64,000 nucleotides of DNA from Thermococcus siculi (lineage in GTDB: Archaea > Methanobacteriota_B > Thermococci > Thermococcales > Thermococcaceae). Below, piece after piece: positions 62,812 through 64,000 of the stretch. Position 1 is the first letter of the stretch. Each line of letters opens with the position of its first letter. A program made the translations under genes and the position numbers. The stretch is taken from NCBI RefSeq assembly GCF_002214505.1, contig NZ_CP015103.1, positions 62,001 through 126,000 on the forward strand, given 5' to 3'. Under the pieces are notes generated by a model, which had not been told where the DNA came from, made no database searches, and was given only the letters and a program-made list of their open reading frames with translations.

Positions 62812-64000
62812 TCAGGCAATACCCTTGGCAAGGACGAACTCGGCGACGTTCTCGACCTGGCTCTTGGCCCTGGTCTCGGTGACGGTCTTCTTGCCCGTCT
62901 CGATGGGAACCTTCTTGAATATCTCCCCGTGGAGTTTGACGACGTCCTCGGGCGGCTTTGTGAAGAGGCTGACGATTATGATGACGAACAGCGTTATGAA
63001 GAAGTTGATGAAGAACACCGGGATGCCGTTGAACCAGCCGCCGATGGTGCCCCAGAAGCCCGGAGCGTCGGGGTGGAATGCCCAGCCGTATATCTTGGCC
63101 TCGAAGATGACCTCGCTGATCAATCCGTAGGCCATTCCAACTATGGCCCCCTCCTTGGTGGTTCTCTTCCACCAGAGGCTCAGCGTGAGTATAGGACCGA
63201 AGCCGACTGCCAGGCCGCCCCAGGCGGTGGCAACCATCTGGTAGATGACGCCCGGACCGGTCAGGGCGAACCAGAGGCCTACGAGGGCGACGGCGGCGAC
63301 GACCAGACGCGAGATGTTGACCATCTGCTTCTTTCCTAGCTCCTTGCCGAGCACCTTGTGGTAGAAGTCCCTCGCTATGGCCGAAGAAGCCACGAGGAGC
63401 TGTGAGTCGGCGGTACTCATGACGGCCGAGATGATACCGGCTATGACGAAACCCGCTATCCAGCTGGGCATCAGCTCGACTGCCATCGCAGGGATAACCC
63501 TCTCGGGGTCGCTGACTTCCAGCATGCCTGCCTCGTAGAGGGCGAAGCCGAGGAATCCCGCGAAGAACGCACCCCACAGGACGATGGTTGTCCAGATGCC
63601 GCTGATGAATATACCTGGCCTTCTGAGCTTCCTCGGATCCTCAACGCTCATGTAGCGGGTAACTATGTGCGGCTGACCGAGATAACCGACTATCCACGAG
63701 GCGTATCCGATGGCGAAGACAAGGGCCGCTGTTCCGGTGGCGCCGCCGAAGGGGTGGAGCTTGGCGGGATCCACCGCTCCGATGATTTCGGTCGCCTTGT
63801 CGAGGCCACCAATCTCCGCGAGGGCGAGGAACGGGACGACTATCAGCGTCAGCAGCATGAAGAGGGCCTGCACAACGTCCGTCCACACGACCGCGAAGAA
63901 TCCACCGGTGATAACGTAGGCCGTCAGTATGACCACCGTTATTATGATTCCGGTGTCCACACTTACTCCGAAGCCCTCCGCGAAGGTCTTCCCTCCTGCG
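62812..64000 (-). CDS. putP: Sodium:proline symporter (SSS family, PutP-like), N-terminus outside window
   Basis: The frame stays open to the window edge, so the first part is missing; about 396 residues are visible. It has eight or more membrane spans with family features such as GGFFAVVWTDVVQALFML, YLGQPHIVTRYMSV (substrate loop), and STADSQLLVASSAIARDFY, the SSS sodium-binding Ser-rich motif. Lying beside PDH2, it probably imports L-proline. The C-terminal cytosolic tail (KKVPIETGKKTVTETRAKSQVE) is charged. Confidence 0.85.
   Translation of the reverse strand, partial: AGGKTFAEGFGVSVDTGIIITVVILTAYVITGGFFAVVWTDVVQALFMLLTLIVVPFLALAEIGGLDKATEIIGAVDPAKLHPFGGATGTAALVFAIGYASWIVGYLGQPHIVTRYMSVEDPRKLRRPGIFISGIWTTIVLWGAFFAGFLGFALYEAGMLEVSDPERVIPAMAVELMPSWIAGFVIAGIISAVMSTADSQLLVASSAIARDFYHKVLGKELGKKQMVNISRLVVAAVALVGLWFALTGPGVIYQMVATAWGGLAVGFGPILTLSLWWKRTTKEGAIVGMAYGLISEVIFEAKIYGWAFHPDAPGFWGTIGGWFNGIPVFFINFFITLFVIIIVSLFTKPPEDVVKLHGEIFKKVPIETGKKTVTETRAKSQVENVAEFVLAKGIA

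Overview
The window is chromosomal DNA of a hyperthermophilic euryarchaeon of the order Thermococcales, most likely a Thermococcus. This rests on a class I lysyl-tRNA synthetase, the proteasomal ATPase PAN, diphthine synthase, RIO2 kinase, the archaeal phosphopantothenate synthetase, the branched polyamine enzyme BpsA, an Asp-ligated [4Fe-4S] ferredoxin, a four-gene dye-linked L-proline dehydrogenase cluster, an Nfn-type ferredoxin:NADP oxidoreductase, and the order's habit of placing GGTGGT/GAGGTGAT ribosome binding sites 4-7 bases ahead of ATG or GTG. Most of the DNA is GC-rich and very densely coding, with frequent 1-20 base overlaps. Three places are visibly more AT-rich and look accessory: the left edge (1-445), the stretch beside two tRNA genes (35.7-37.9 kb) and the segment between the GH1 and GH4 genes (52.8-54.3 kb).

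Layout. 0-15.7 kb is housekeeping: a HAD phosphatase, DUF366, a CTP-dependent polyprenol/diacylglycerol kinase-like membrane protein, lysS, guanine deaminase, an unpaired indolepyruvate oxidoreductase beta subunit, a PhoU/AbrB regulator, a plant-type asparaginase, a radical SAM enzyme, rio2, pan and three MFS transporters. At 15.8-17.2 kb sits a TnpB-only IS200/IS605-family element, followed by a solitary cas6. At 18.0-20.7 kb are envelope or N-glycan genes (AglH-like phosphotransferase, a HAD-GT2 fusion, DUF2304), then dCMP deaminase and a BlaI-type repressor paired with a membrane M48 protease. Two tRNA genes (Arg-CCG, Val-CAC) face each other across about 560 noncoding bases holding three copies of a 45-base repeat. 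At 23.3-35.4 kb are dph5, an XRE regulator, phosphopantothenate synthetase, nfnS/nfnL, an MBL-fold protein, an SDR, nicotinate phosphoribosyltransferase, ferredoxin, a DUF59 Fe-S assembly factor, a PP-loop ATPase and bpsA.

At 35.5-35.7 kb are tRNA-Gly(TCC) and tRNA-Phe(GAA), next to a large secreted protein with eleven calcium-binding repeats and a transglutaminase-like domain. Then come queC, pyrD and the SRP (7S) RNA gene, divergent from the pdhA-F-X-B proline dehydrogenase operon. A stray P-loop ATPase follows, then pyrH, a CoA-disulfide reductase-family enzyme, a UbiA prenyltransferase, a CWH43-like membrane phosphodiesterase, kptA and a secernin-like dipeptidase. At 51.5-60 kb is a glycoside island: a broken GH1 glycosidase on the plus strand, and on the minus strand an operon galK - GH57 alpha-galactosidase - MFS - PIG-L deacetylase - GH4. 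The window closes with a second, two-subunit proline dehydrogenase (PDH2) and a truncated sodium:proline symporter.

How the genes fit together. The organism appears built for peptide and amino-acid fermentation (two proline dehydrogenases with a dedicated symporter, asparaginase, dipeptidase, indolepyruvate oxidoreductase), with electrons flowing through ferredoxin and Nfn, plus a sugar-salvage operon for galactosides or chito-oligosaccharides. One palindrome, AACC-N3-GGTT, recurs upstream of nfn and of both proline dehydrogenase operons and may be a shared operator.
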